Origin: Chaunax sp. Z400
Taxonomy: Eukaryota; Chordata; Actinopteri; Lophiiformes; Chaunacidae
DNA length: 64,000 bases
Direction of reading: 5' to 3'
Assembly (NCBI GenBank): GCA_037577475.1
Contig: CM075197.1
Coordinates: forward strand, 27,622,150 to 27,686,149
Shown: piece after piece, positions 27,201 to 38,389 of the stretch
Layout: each line of letters begins with the position of its first letter
Position numbering within the stretch: position 1 is the stretch's first letter
Notes under the pieces: model-generated
The model's input: only the letters and a program-made list of their open reading frames with translations
What the model was told of the DNA's origin: nothing
Databases searched by the model: none
Position numbers and translations under genes: made by a program

Positions 27201-30200
27201 TTTATGCCAAAGTTGTGAGATTTTGACAAAACAACATGACATGTTACTGATGTATCTACAGTATTTTCTGCTTTTCACTGTTTAAAAATAAAATCTTATA
27301 TTGTCGACCTTTTGTTTTTCTGTCCAGCTGTGTTCTGTGGCTCAGCCTCAAAGAACACACGTATTTTGGGAAGCAGCTCAGTGACGACAGAGGGTATGTG
27401 GCCATGGATGGCGAGCCTACACAAAGATGGAAGTCACATGTGTAGCAGTACTCTGGTGTCGCTGGACTTTGTGTTGAGCAACGCTGACTGCTTCTCCAGG
27501 TGAGACACCTGGAGTGATGTCACTGATGGTCTGTTAGACGTTTTACCATTTTAAGAAAAGACTGAAATGTACATAAAGAGGAACAAGCCAAGAGTGTGCA
27601 GCCGTTCTAGCAGCTCTGTATCGTCTTTTCGAAACCTGATAAGAGTACCACATCTGTGAGTGCATCCGCCATCTTGGAAAGCTACTTACTGCAACCTCAC
27701 TTTGACAAACCACATGCAGAACGTAACAAAAACTGTCAAGGTGTTAATTGAGGTTGTTGTTTTGTTATCGGTTGCAATTAACTTAAATTCAATTCCATTC
27801 AATTTAACGGAACTTTATTGGCATGAAAGTTTAGAAAACAATGTTGCCAAAGCATCAGTGTAAAATCTGTCAAAATATTTTGACAGTAAATAAAAATAGT
27901 AGACATTGTACTACGATAACCACAGAAAATAATCATTAGCAATGTAAACATAATCATGACTAAACTTAGATACTGCAGTGCTTTGAGCTAAATGCTAACA
28001 TGATCATGCTAACATCCTAACACAGTCATAGAGCTAACATGCTGATGTTTAGCTACAGCATGTTAGCATACCATGTTCACCATAGTGTAGGATGTTAGCA
28101 TGCTAACATTTGTGAATTAGCACAAAATGCAGCCATGTTCGCCATCTGGGTTTAGGATGTTAGTGTGCTAATATTCGCTTGTTTGCAATACTTTGTTCTT
28201 TGTTTTGCGCAAAAACTATGAGACAGACTTCTATGACACCTGTTGGAACGATGAGTCATGAGCCCGACAAGAACCCATTACATTTTGGCGAGGATCCAGG
28301 TAAAGGGGTGGATCCAGAATGTTTTCCCACTTTCCTTAATACTTGATCTTTTTACCTAATAACACTAAACCTGTAGAACAGACTTCTACAGAACTTTGAG
28401 GTGGGGTGAGGCATGGGCCAGAAAAGCTCGATAGACCACTAGACCGACGTGTCACATTGTTCAGACTTGGTGGAGGTTTGTGCTCTACTGATTGCCTTCC
28501 AGTTGTAATCTATTAATCATCTAGTTCTGTAATAATCAGCATTATGTGTCCTTTAACTGTTTTCAGCATCATATTTATGTTGTATAATAATACCACTTTT
28601 AGAATCAGTCTGCACTGCAGATATGATGCTTGTCTTTACAGATTAATGCTGCTGAGCATATTTTAGGTTTGTGTAAGTGGATTTAAGGCTGAAACAAAAC
28701 TGGTCACTGCCTAGAAGAGGTTGATTAAACAACACAGCATGTATATTCCAACATATTCTAACACTGGCATTGCCCTTTAAGAAACAATGAATGAAGCTGA
28801 GACTGTAATCAGATCAGATATTTAGTTTTCTTAAGTTCTAATTCAGATAATTTTGTCTCCCAGTTCTCCCATAGCGTCTGAATGGACTGTTATTTTGGGT
28901 CGTTTGAAGCAGAATGGTTCCAACCCCTTTGAGGTGACACTGAATGTGACAAATATCACTCTTAGCAACCTCACTGGGTCTAATATTGCAGTGTTGCGTC
29001 TGGCAACCCAACCCACCCTGTCCGACTACATCCAGCCCATCTGCCTGGACAATGGAAAAACCTTCCCTGTGGGCACGACTTGCTGGGCTGCCGGCTGGAG
29101 CTCCGGCCAAGGAGGGGGTGAGTCCTTAAGACACAGTGATCCTAACTCTCTGCATCTTTTCACCTCTTTAGGGTTGAATCTAGGCCAATGCACTCTGTTG
29201 TTTTGTCATTTATTGCGGTATCCTGCCATCTGGGTTTGATTCAGCTGCTTCACTCATCATTTCCTTGTTTTTCCCAACTTTAGAGGAACAAGTTCTGCAG
29301 GAGATTCAGGTCTCGGTGGTAGATTGTGGGAACGCGTCAACGAGTGACAGCATTTGTACAGAAGATTTTACACTGGAGCAGGTGAGTAACGAGAACAGGA
29401 TGTTATTCTGTTTAATTAATCTGTTGGTGACTCCTTAAAACACCAGAAAATTTAGGTCCACAGTTTGTCTTTTTTTGGACATTTTGTTTGCCAAAACACA
29501 CATTTTCACCTGTCATCCTTCTCATCTAACTCTGAGCCAGAGGAGGACACAAAGTGTATTTCATAAAATGTTAAACTGATAAAATATATATTCACACAGT
29601 TTCCATTTTCCTCTGACACCACGTTCAGGGTGGGAAGCTCAAACGCTGTGTCTCAATCAGGGGCAGTTCGTAGACCGCTGAGGCCGTACTGAGCGCTATT
29701 AAATGAGACGTCTGGTCCACGGAGTATTTTGTGTTTATGTCACATGTTTTGGGAAAACAAATCCAAAAATGCAATGAATCTTGGGAAAGGGTCGGTCCTG
29801 GAAAAGAAAGCCTCATTTGAAGGAGCCTTCAAAATATGACGGCCTTGAATCACCGCTGTGCATTTGGTCTTCAAATACAGCCTTCGAAGGATGTGGCCGT
29901 TGATTTGGGACACGAGTGGTTGAATGCAACTGTTAGCTGTTATCTGACGGTAGCTAATGGGTTATCAGATATGTTGTTTCATCTTTATATGACTGATTAG
30001 CAACTTAATACCAACAATCCAGCTTTTTATATGACAACCTGGGACACAGCAGTATGACATTATCTTAGCATTTGAGCTTCCCATCCTGGGCATCAGAGGA
30101 AAATGGCAGCCATATGGTTAAAAAGATGTGACACACGTTGGACTTGAACATTATCCGTCTTGCCTGTTGGTTCAGGGTGATTCTGGCGGTCCACTGATGT

Positions 30201-30475
30201 GTAAGCTGGACAGCTCTTGGTTCCAGGCGGCGGTTTTATCAGTTGGAAACGACACCACCAGTCAAACGCGACAAATGTTGAAGGTCCTGACCAAACTGAG
30301 CAGCTATAAGGACTTCCTGATCGATACAGTGGGAACGTTCTTATCTCCAGCCTCAGACACCACCAGCGCACCAGACATCACTGCTACCACCACTGGGGGC
30401 GCTCCTGATCACTCCCCCGTCTTCCTCGTCCTCCATCTTCTCACCTTCTCCGTGTGTCTCCACCTCTTCTCATAG
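21205..30475 (+). CDS. Two-domain trypsin-like serine protease / pseudoprotease, copy A, 621 aa
   Basis: Secreted S1-family protease with a second, degenerate protease domain. Exons: 21205-21262, 23139-23159, 23458-23620, 25670-25938, 26414-26559, 26635-27019, 27328-27499, 28864-29117, 29284-29381, 30176-30475; all GT-AG and in frame. Residues 1-19 form a signal peptide. Domain 1: activation site NTR-IVGG (cleavage after Arg36), catalytic His77 (AAHC), Asp125 (NDIALL), Ser222 (GDSGGP), and Asp216 in the S1 pocket, so trypsin-like specificity is expected. A Pro/Thr/Ala linker follows (about 300-347). Domain 2 keeps GDSGGP (Ser525) but has Asp401 for His (SNADC) and Asn445 for Asp (SNIAVL), and no IVGG, so it should be inactive. 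It carries several N-glycosylation sites. The C-terminal hydrophobic tail ending at Ser621 suggests a GPI anchor. It resembles polyserase/prostasin/testisin-type proteins; the exact orthologue is not determined. Confidence 0.85.
23975..24279. mobile_element. TTAA-type element remnant in protease A intron 3
   Basis: Starts cttaaaggaacagctcttct and shares the gatggagaatagttttaaaa segment and the tctaagctaaaggcattagc segment with the 14708 element. Absent from copy B. Confidence 0.5.
24280..25400 (-). mobile_element. hAT transposon fragment in protease A intron 3
   Basis: The - strand has an uninterrupted frame from 25308 to 24718 encoding the N-terminal part of a ZBED/hAT-type transposase: a BED-finger-like start (SAVWEHF, then a Cys and His-rich stretch around THLKWHH) and the hAT segment with AVDMRPFSVIENAGFKHIL and TEPRY. 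One end near 24281 reads taggggtgtaatggtacaca, typical of fish hAT termini. The catalytic C-terminal part is absent. It interrupts only copy A, so it inserted after the duplication or was lost from copy B. Confidence 0.75.
26867..27016 (+). repeat. Coding 12-bp repeat (Pro-Thr-Ala-Ala) in protease A exon 6
   Basis: Tandem accaacagcagc units, some with a caccacc variant, encode TAAP/TAPP repeats linking the two protease domains. Copy B has two more units. Confidence 0.95.
28200..28345. repeat. Dispersed repeat with cattacattttggcgaggat core (protease A intron 7)
   Basis: The segment from gcgcaaaaactatgagacag to gtggatccagaatgttttcc resembles the repeat at 62405-62770 and is shared by copy B at about 50297-50430. 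It is preceded by a palindrome-rich stretch of gctaacatg words at 27990-28160. Both predate the duplication. Confidence 0.5.
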
Positions 30476-32014
30476 AAATTTCTATGTGTCAACAGTTTTA
30501 CATGATGTCACAAGAACAAATGAATGTAAACTTGGGTTTGAGAGACTTTGTCGGCTTAAAGCTGCATCGATTGATCAATACTAGATTCTTCTTCTGTTGG
30601 TGACCTCGAGGAATAGAGAAGTGAAGTTGGCTGGGTTTTCTTTGGCTTTCAGTGTTCCTTCAGTAGCAGCTTCATTTTAGCTGTGAGTAGAGTGGAGTGA
30701 GCATCAACAGCTAACGCAATAATCAGGCTTCTTTTGATGCTGTACATTGGTAGCTCAGGGCTAAGAACTGACTCTGGGACAGTTTGACCCTTTTGACTTA
30801 TTAACCCAGGGCTAACCTAAAGGCTGATTTATGGAAGGAAATACATTATTTGTCCGTACCACTGACCATAAACCAGCCTTCAGCCTTAAGCTTGTTGTTC
30901 TATGTAGTCAACCCTCTTTCAACATAGCGTTACGTTAGCTACCTCGCTAATTGGTGTAGGAAAACCAGAATGTAGCGTCTTGTTCTCTCACTACAAAAGG
31001 GCTCCACAGCATCCTGCCAGTGTCTTTATATCATAAAAACACTGCTATCCTTAATTTGGTCACGCTTCCAGTGTGAACATGCTACAAATTTGTGTTAGTG
31101 TTTAACTGGGATGCAGCTAATGTTTGGAATAAGATCTAGAAGTAAATTAGCTGCATTGTTAGCATTATTAGCATTATTCAGGAAATTCATGAGCTTCTGT
31201 GCTGAGGTGATTTTTGGAATTAAAGCAAAAGTAAAAAATGTCAGTTAACTTTAAAATACAGCCCACTTCACTCTTCTGTTCCAACAAAACATGATTCACA
31301 TGTCGTCTGTACTCTAAAGCTCCACTGAAGTTTTGTTGGACCTGAACTGCTTCCAGTCTAAGATGAAGGGTGTAAAACAGGATTTTAAGTTGTTAATTGG
31401 ACTGAAAATTCAAAATGAAAGAATATTATGAAGGTCAGAGGAACACAGTGACTATAATAAGCCTGTCAATCATCTTCCTCATATAATCAGGGAGCTATTG
31501 TACCGTATCATTCAGTTATATCTGAAGTGAAAACGTGAACACAGTATTTGCTCTGAAATATTTAAAATGTAATGAATTAATAATTATTTAATTTAAAAGA
31601 TAAATATATGTGATGAAGTATTTAGATTTGTGAGTTATTTCATTAGTTAGATTACCAAAAAAAGACATTGTACAATTGTATTGTATCACAGTAAATCTTG
31701 ATATCATGATACAAAATGATATATACTGTGATAGATGCTTTTATCCATATCTCCCCCCTGGGCTCAATATGTTGGCATGAAACAGTCATATTTAAAGGTA
31801 AAGTTAAACAGCAGATATACTTGCTGGCCCTGCTGATGCTGAGGAGACCCTGTTCATTTAAAAATGCTCTCTGCTCCATGTCATTCATCATCACTCTCTT
31901 CCTGCTATCTTTAATTGTAAACTCTAATAAAGGCATTAAAAAGATCTGAGGGAGTCCCAGAGTACTTGCAGTCCATCAGCTGACGGCAGCATCAGTGCAG
32001 CCCCTCCTGGTCTT
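30476..32014. other. Protease A 3' flank, no gene supported
   Basis: The same sequence lies at 52602-54140, about 98% alike by eye. It includes the protease 3'UTR and, near the right end, probably the 3'UTR of the opposite-strand I-mfa-like gene. I see no conserved coding exon. Confidence 0.5.
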
Positions 32015-32424
32015 CTACCTGATCCTGATCTCAAAGCAGAGACAGTTACAGGAGTCACACTCTGGAGGCTGACAGGTGCAGGCACAGTCCCATTTGACAC
32101 ACTGTGAGAGAACAATCAGACAATTCACTGAGGAGACGAGCACGAGTTCACAGTTCTACAAGACTTTCATAGCAGCATGAAATCAGATGAAATAAATGTC
32201 TGCCTTAGAAATGGAGCTGACTTCTCTGTTGGGAGGACACTTACAGAAGAAGAAGAGCACGATTCGTTCCAACATGAGTGGACGGTCGGCGGACTGCAGT
32301 CACACATTCCTGCCAATCTAAAGCACTGTTCGCAGAGAGAAATGTCTGGACAGCAATCGCAGCACTCTGAAGAACAGCGGTCCTTTAGCAGACAGGAAAC
32401 ACAGATCAGAATCACCGGACACAT
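32015..32424 (-). CDS. Small Cys-rich protein with I-mfa-like domain, copy A (two 3' exons)
   Basis: Exons in transcript order: 32424-32245 and 32101-32015, joined through a strong gtaagt donor and a cag acceptor in phase 0. The product from the ATG at 32424 would be 88 aa. It contains ECCDCCPDISLCEQC, CDCSPPTVHSCWNESC and, in the last exon, CACTCQPPECDSCNCLCFEI. This spacing of paired cysteines resembles the C-terminal I-mfa domain of MyoD-family inhibitors (MDFI/MDFIC), which bind transcription factors and, in MDFIC, Piezo channels. More 5' exons may exist upstream but I could not find them, so the start is uncertain. The duplicate at 54141-54550 has the same two exons. Confidence 0.5.
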
Positions 32425-33418
32425 TACCACGCTGTCCTTTTAATACCATTTTACTAGTGTGTGGAGACAAACAGGGATTCAGAGGAAAATAAACCCACTA
32501 AAGCTGAGCATACACTGTATGATTTTTGAAGTGTTGTTGCTTAAATCCAACTCACTCTGTATGAGTAAATCCTCTGTGATGTGAAGCCAAAGCTCACCAT
32601 TTATGCTCTCACACTGTAAAATAGACCCGTCAGCCACTGTGGACTGGTCTGGCTATTGTCAATAAAGATTGATTAGAATGTTCCTCTGGGGCAGATAGTG
32701 GAGGGTTCACTAAGAGGCAGGATCATACTGCCTTGATCATCTGTTCCATCCTATGTGCTGAAATGTCTGAGGAAAAAGAGACATTGGCATATATGGACTG
32801 ACAGGTGGCTGCAAGGCATTCGGTTTGTTCATTTTGCAGAAGGAGCTGGAGGTACACCAGCCAGGTTTAATGTATAGATTGTACAATGTTGGTGTGGCTT
32901 GTTTCAGATGCACTGTTTGCCACATAGTTAGAATAAGCATCAGACAGTCAGGAATCCCACCACAGGTGCATTTCATTGAGGAAAGACATTTAGAAAGAAG
33001 TTATTTATGTTTTCGCTGTTAATTACAATTCTTGTTAATGGCATATCTGAGAAAATTACATTACATTTACATTACATTACATTTTCAAAATTCTTCAAAA
33101 GTCCCAGAAACTCTCATCAAATTTCAGACATCATATGACGGGCAATGGGAACAGCTGAACAGGCTATGGTTGCTGTTTCCTCCTAAAGCCCCATGAGGCT
33201 GAAATTTGTGCGGGTTGAATAATTTCTAAAATTGTACAGTGCATACCCAGCTTAATATAACAGTGTTATCGTCATTAAGGAACACCAATAAACCTCACTT
33301 GAATCGAGGTTCTAAGGAGAGAGAGTGTTGTTCACTGTACCATCCTGTGGGTGATTTTGGGCTACATAAATAAAACTGACTGGACTTGAAGAAGAGTGAC
33401 TGGACCAGCAGCACCAAC
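32425..33418. other. Intergenic sequence in copy A
   Basis: Homology to copy B stops at 32527. A tattacatt-type short repeat lies at 33056-33083. No coding exon recognised. Confidence 0.45.
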
Positions 33419-34517
33419 CTTGAGGCAGAAGCGGATCCACAGCCCAATCCCCAGGACGATCATGTAAAGACTCAGCGTTATCATCAGTACTGCTGGGAGA
33501 GGGATGGCAAGGCCCCAAATAGGCAACACCTGAGGAACAGAACCAATGAAATGTAAAAGTACACCTATCAGAGTAAAACTGAGTAGATACTCTATGACTG
33601 GTATCCAGATTAAAGTATTCTTGCTTACTTGCATTTTGTATTTCTGAGAAGGCACCTTTAGCCGTCACAAGGCTCACATCATGTCTGGAAATGAAGAAAA
33701 AAAAACAGAGTTAAAACCTTTCTCTCCAAAAACACATGTTTATTTTCTTCTGTGAATTTAGCAGACTGGTGATTTTATGACAAGTGTGTATTATAAGTGA
33801 CAGATAAAGAACTTCAGATAAATACGCAAGTTTGAAATTGGTTGATTTCCATGCAAAGACTCACAACACGAGCTATCAGAAATGAAGATAAATTAAGGCT
33901 ATTGGTGCTTGCATCTCCACTTTAAAGTACTGATTGTACTTTCTACTATTCGTATTTTTTATATTAAAATCCGAGGAAATTAAAACAACAACATAGCAGA
34001 GCTTTTACTTGTAGCACAGTAATCTTATATTGTCGCATTGTTGCTAATAGCGTCAGGTTTCTGTTAGTACTGAAGTAGGAAGTTACCTTTATGTAGCTAC
34101 CTCTTTGCAACCGAGGCACAAAAACAAAATGTTTATTTTATATTTCAAGCTTCTTTCAGTGGTGGAAAACTACTCAATCCTTATTCCAGAGACGTAAAAA
34201 CGACAAAAGAAATGTTTCCAAAATGTCGTTTAACTTGGTAAAATTACACAAGTAGCTAGCTACGGGGTGTTGGTAAGTTTGTTACCATTAGCTGTAAAGT
34301 TGTCTCACGGATCAGTGCTTGTAGTATTGAGAAATGGTTCCTTGCAATATTTATACTCATTAAAGTGTAAAAACTGAGAAAACTTTGAATGTGAGACAAC
34401 TAAAGTTATGCTAATAGGGAGGCAAAGAATACAGGACGAGCGGATTCAGTTAGCTAACGGTGCTAACGGTGCTAACGTCTTACCGTTGTGTCTGGTCCTG
34501 TACTTTCTGGAATCCAT
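33419..34517 (-). CDS. Possible small membrane-protein gene (spliced, uncertain)
   Basis: Three exon-like blocks are flanked by good splice signals: 34517(or upstream)-34484, 33684-33629 and 33529-33419. The last encodes one strongly hydrophobic segment (VLPIWGLAIPLPAVLMITL, then a second hydrophobic run ending IRFCLK). Reading phase 0, the only ATG that opens this frame is at 33634, two codons before the exon 2 donor (A at -3), which would give a protein of about 39 residues, or 57 with read-through into the next stop at 33362. The upstream ATG at 34517 gives only a 14-codon frame that ends in exon 2, so it could be a uORF. I do not recognise the family. It may be a microprotein gene, or a decaying larger gene. 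A CpG-containing promoter-like stretch lies at 34560-34700. Confidence 0.3.
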
Positions 34518-34905
34518 CTTTTGTAATAACTATTGACGTTGGTGTTTTTAAAGTATCGTTAATATTTGAAACAGACTACATTCGCGCGGCCGTTTACTGT
34601 TGAAATCAAACCGTCGCTACGTTGCTATGGAGTCAGAAGGGTCCCTAGAACGGACAAAATAGATACACGGAAGGGCGATTGCGAAAGGGTTAGAACAAGT
34701 ACCCGCCCGCAACCTTCATTTTATTCTGTCTACAATGTCCATCTCGAAAGAACCCCAAAACTTTCTTATGTATTGTAATGAAACAAATGATTGATTAACT
34801 CGTTCTAACCTGAATCAGAACCACACATTTGTATAGCAAGTGACACTTTTTTAGATGGAATTCATACCCTTAAGTATGGTATGTGTAGTTCTTTTACTGT
34901 GATAC

Positions 34906-35123
34906 AAGAGTACAAAACAAAAAGTTACATGAAATGATGCCCTTTCAGCGTGGCACAAAAACCTAGAAAGAAAAAAGGAAAAGGAAACAAACAAGGGGAA
35001 GGTAGGAGGAAGTGTGTGCGGCAGGGTCATCACCACTCATCCGTGATGTTGTGTGGCGCAAGCCTGCCCCCTGGTGTTGTAGAGGGGTAGCGGTGCTGCA
35101 CAGTCCCATGTTTGTCAGAGGCT
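34906..35123 (-). pseudogene. eif1 3'UTR fragment at the edge of copy A
   Basis: The segment from gagtacaaaacaaaaagtta to catgtttgtcagaggct matches 56353-56591, inside the 3'UTR of intact eif1. No eif1 coding exon is present in copy A. It marks the right breakpoint of the tandem duplication. Copy A lacks ~24 bp present at the eif1 side. Confidence 0.85.
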
Positions 35124-35528
35124 CAATGATCCGTATGTAATGTGGAAGAAGGGGAATAAAGGGGGAAGGGCAAACGAGAACAAAATTAACTAAAAATAAA
35201 AGAATAAGGCACGAGTGTTTGAATCCCCCAAAGTATTATAGGAACTGTAGTCCTAAACACCAATGTTGAACTTAGATTATCTGAAGTCAGTCACATGCTG
35301 TCAGTAGTATATAACCAGGGATGCACATAACATTTTTGGTCTGGTTCTCAAATGAGCACCTGAAGATGTTGCTTGGTGCTCACTGTATGAAACAGACATG
35401 TTTTAGGTCAGGGGTTCCCAAAATTTTCACCCTGACCCCCAAAATAACGGTGCCAGACACTCGTGACCCCCACTATCCCCAGAGGTGGTTGAAGCATACA
35501 AACATTAAGTACACACACTAATAGGCTT

Positions 35529-35889
35529 TGTAAGGGCCATTGGTTTGCGTTTTGTTTGTGTTTACCTCCCACCACTAGGGGGAGGAGAAGGCGTCAAAGT
35601 TTGTGGGAATCAGCGGTAATCAGAGGTCTTTAAATGCACCTGTGTAATATGATTTGTTTGTGGGAAGAATGACAGAAGCACACAGTTTTTTGACCGTGCA
35701 AATGTGTCGCACAATTATGGAAGATGAATGTAAGATAGAGCCTTGTTGGCCGTTGTTTTGTTATTGAAGAGGAATCAAAATAAATTACTTTGAATGCATG
35801 GAACAGTGGACATCCTGATTTGTACGCGTCTGTTCTATGCTTTCCTCCCACCGTAGTGGTGACCTTTTTTAGAATAGCGAAATGGTACA
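35529..35889 (+). repeat. 5' LTR of the BEL/Pao element
   Basis: Begins tgtaagggccattggtttgc and ends agcgaaatggtaca; carries an aataaa near 35780. It holds ~38 bp (about 35784-35821) absent from the 3' LTR. Confidence 0.9.
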
Positions 35890-36380
35890 ATAAGTAAAAA
35901 AACTCGCTTCATTGAGGACAGCGTTGGATTTTGCAGTCGTCACCGTGAAATTCCCGCTGCTGTGGTCAAATAACCAGTTTCGTACCGGAGCTGTTGGAGC
36001 TGTGTGTCGTCACCGGGACGTCTAAACAGCTGGAAGCCGGCCAACGCCAAGGTGTGTGTGTAGCTACACTAAGGAATGGCCATTGTTGTTACTGTGTGCA
36101 CACATACGTTTAAGTAAAATCCAATGCATTGGTGGTTGACTGTTTTACACAACTAACGTTTTTACAAGACTGCAAATTTGCATATTGACTATGACTGAAG
36201 AACGCGTGCCTGATGCTGGACTCTGAGACAGAACCGCAGGTGGAAAGAGACATGAACCACTCTGTAAAACTGACTGTTAAACTGACAGCAAAAGACTTAT
36301 GGAAAAAATCACCAACTTAGAACAAGAAAGAAAAATAAAATGAAAAAGAGCTCACAACCTCAGACATAATTGTTGATTTG

Positions 36381-38369
36381 ATGGCTGATAAAAGCTATAT
36401 GAAAGAGGTGAAAGGTACATTTGCAAAGTATAATGTTCTCTGTGTTGAAGCAAAAGAAAAACATGACGTGTTGATGGGTTTATTGCCTAAAGAAGAGGTG
36501 GAAAAACAAGAGATGTGGTATAAGGTAAAAATGCTCAGTGTCAATGAATTTATTTCTGATGTAAACAAATGGTTGGTGCACAATGTAAGTGATTTTCATG
36601 CTGATGTTGAAAGTGCTGGGGTTAACGTGGAGCCCCAGGACAGCATTTCAAATGTTGCATCCAATGTTTCCAGCAAAGGCTCTGGTCGGAAAAGTAATGT
36701 CTCAAAGAGCAGCAGGTCCACAACAGCATCTGCTCGACTGCAAGTAGAGGCAGAAAAGGCTGCACTCATGGCACGGGCTGCTGTATTACAGGAAAAACAT
36801 GCTTTAGAGGAGCAAGCAGAGCACTTAAGAAGGAAAAAGGAGCAACTTGAAATCGAAGCCGAAATAGCAGCATCTACTGCAAAATCAGCAGTGCTAAACA
36901 CCTCACATCATGGCAGTGTTGCAGACGCACGTTCCGATGGAATGGAATCTTATTTAAAAAAAGGAACGGCATATAAACCTTGTGCTGAAAAATACCATCC
37001 ACAGCAAAAGGACCCATCTCAACAGAAATATCCACTAACCGGCAGCACGCAGCCAGCGGAGGGAACAACAATAAAAAAGGACAAATATGAAAATAAAAAT
37101 GCAACTCATCAGTTGAGCTTTAAGTCTCAAACATCTGGTCAAACGTCACAACAAGCACCTGTAAGTCCTGGTGGTCAGCAAGCAACACAAGCTCCTGAAA
37201 ATCCTCAAGTACCTGGAGATGTTTACAGGATATTACAGACACAAAATGAAATAACAGCACTCCTTGTAAAGTCACAGAACTCTCAATTTCTACCACACAG
37301 AGAGATTCCCGTTTTTGATGGAGATCCTCTTCAGTTTCGAACATTCATCAGAGCATTTGAACACTGGAGGCTAAAACAAACAACAAAGGAGATTGTTTGT
37401 ACTACCTGGTGCAATTCACTAGGGGGCAGCCTAGAGATTTGGTCCGTAGCTGCCAGCACATGGCAGCAGAAAGAGGTTACGCTGTGGCCAAAGACCTTCT
37501 CCAGAAACATTTTGGGCACGAATTCAAGGTCACAGCTGCTTATGTGGAAAAAACTATTGGATGGCCGTCTGTTAAGGCAGAAGATGTTAAAGGGCTACAG
37601 GCGTATGCATTGTTTTTAAGGGAATGCTGTAATGCTATGGAGGAACTGCAGTATTTCGAAGAGCTTAATATGCCAGCAAACATGAAAATAGTCATGCACA
37701 AACTTCCATACAAACTCAAGGAGAAGTGGAGTCCAAGCATGCGAAATATCTGAAAGCAGAGGACGCAGAGCTGTCTTTAAGGATATTGTCAAGTTTATTG
37801 AGTACCAAGTCCAAATAATTTCTGATCCAATCTTTGGTGACATCCAAGACACTCAAGAGGACATAAATAAAGGAAGCAACAAAGCAAAATTACAGCAGAG
37901 GTCACAGTTCAAAAGAAATAGTTTTGCAACTGCTGTCTTTATGTCTAATGAACCAACTGTTAATACAACCAAGAAAAGCATTCATACTCAAACTCAAACT
38001 TTGCCACCTACAACCACAAACACTGATGCCTGTTTGTATTGTACTCATGGACACACATTGGAACACTGTTTGCAACTGAAAAGGAAAACTCATCGGGAAA
38101 AGTTAAGCTTTCTGAAAGACAAAGGAGTTTGCTTTGGTTGTCTGCACCTAGGACACATGAGCAAAGATTGTAACAGACGCATGTCTTGCAAAGTTTGTAA
38201 CCAAAGCCATCCCAGCATTCTCCACATTGAGAGAAGGAAAAAAAGCAAGGATGAAAATCTGCCAAAGGAACTGTCAGTGAGTGGCACGGCAGTCTCTACT
38301 TGTGGTCATACAGGGGCCGGTGGCAGTAATGGCATCCTTTCATTTTACCTGTCAGTGTCAAGTGTGTAA
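36381..38369 (+). pseudogene. BEL/Pao gag remnant with frame breaks
   Basis: Coding sequence starts at the ATG at 36381. It shows a helical coiled-coil region (about 36700-36900), then the DUF1759-type segment (FDGDPLQFRTFIRAFE at about 37314). A frameshift occurs between 37397 and 37430, where the conserved frame moves to the one ending at the stop at 37753. After another break, Cys/His knuckles typical of BEL/Pao follow in 37941-38369 (CLYCTHGHTLEHC, CFGCLHLGHMSKDC, CKVCNQSHP). At least three frames are used, so no intact Gag can be made. Confidence 0.85.
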
Positions 38370-38389
38370 AGGGAAACAAAGTTATTCAA

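Larger units (their letters stand above)
20971..35123. repeat. Segmental duplication, copy A
   Basis: Near-identical in long blocks to 42311-56591. It holds protease A, I-mfa-like gene A, a possible small membrane-protein gene, and a piece of eif1 3'UTR at its right edge. Long homologous blocks: 20971-21072 and 21073-22094, 23080-23960, 25610-32527, 33951-34382, 34906-35123. Between blocks the two copies differ by insertions and deletions. Confidence 0.9.
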
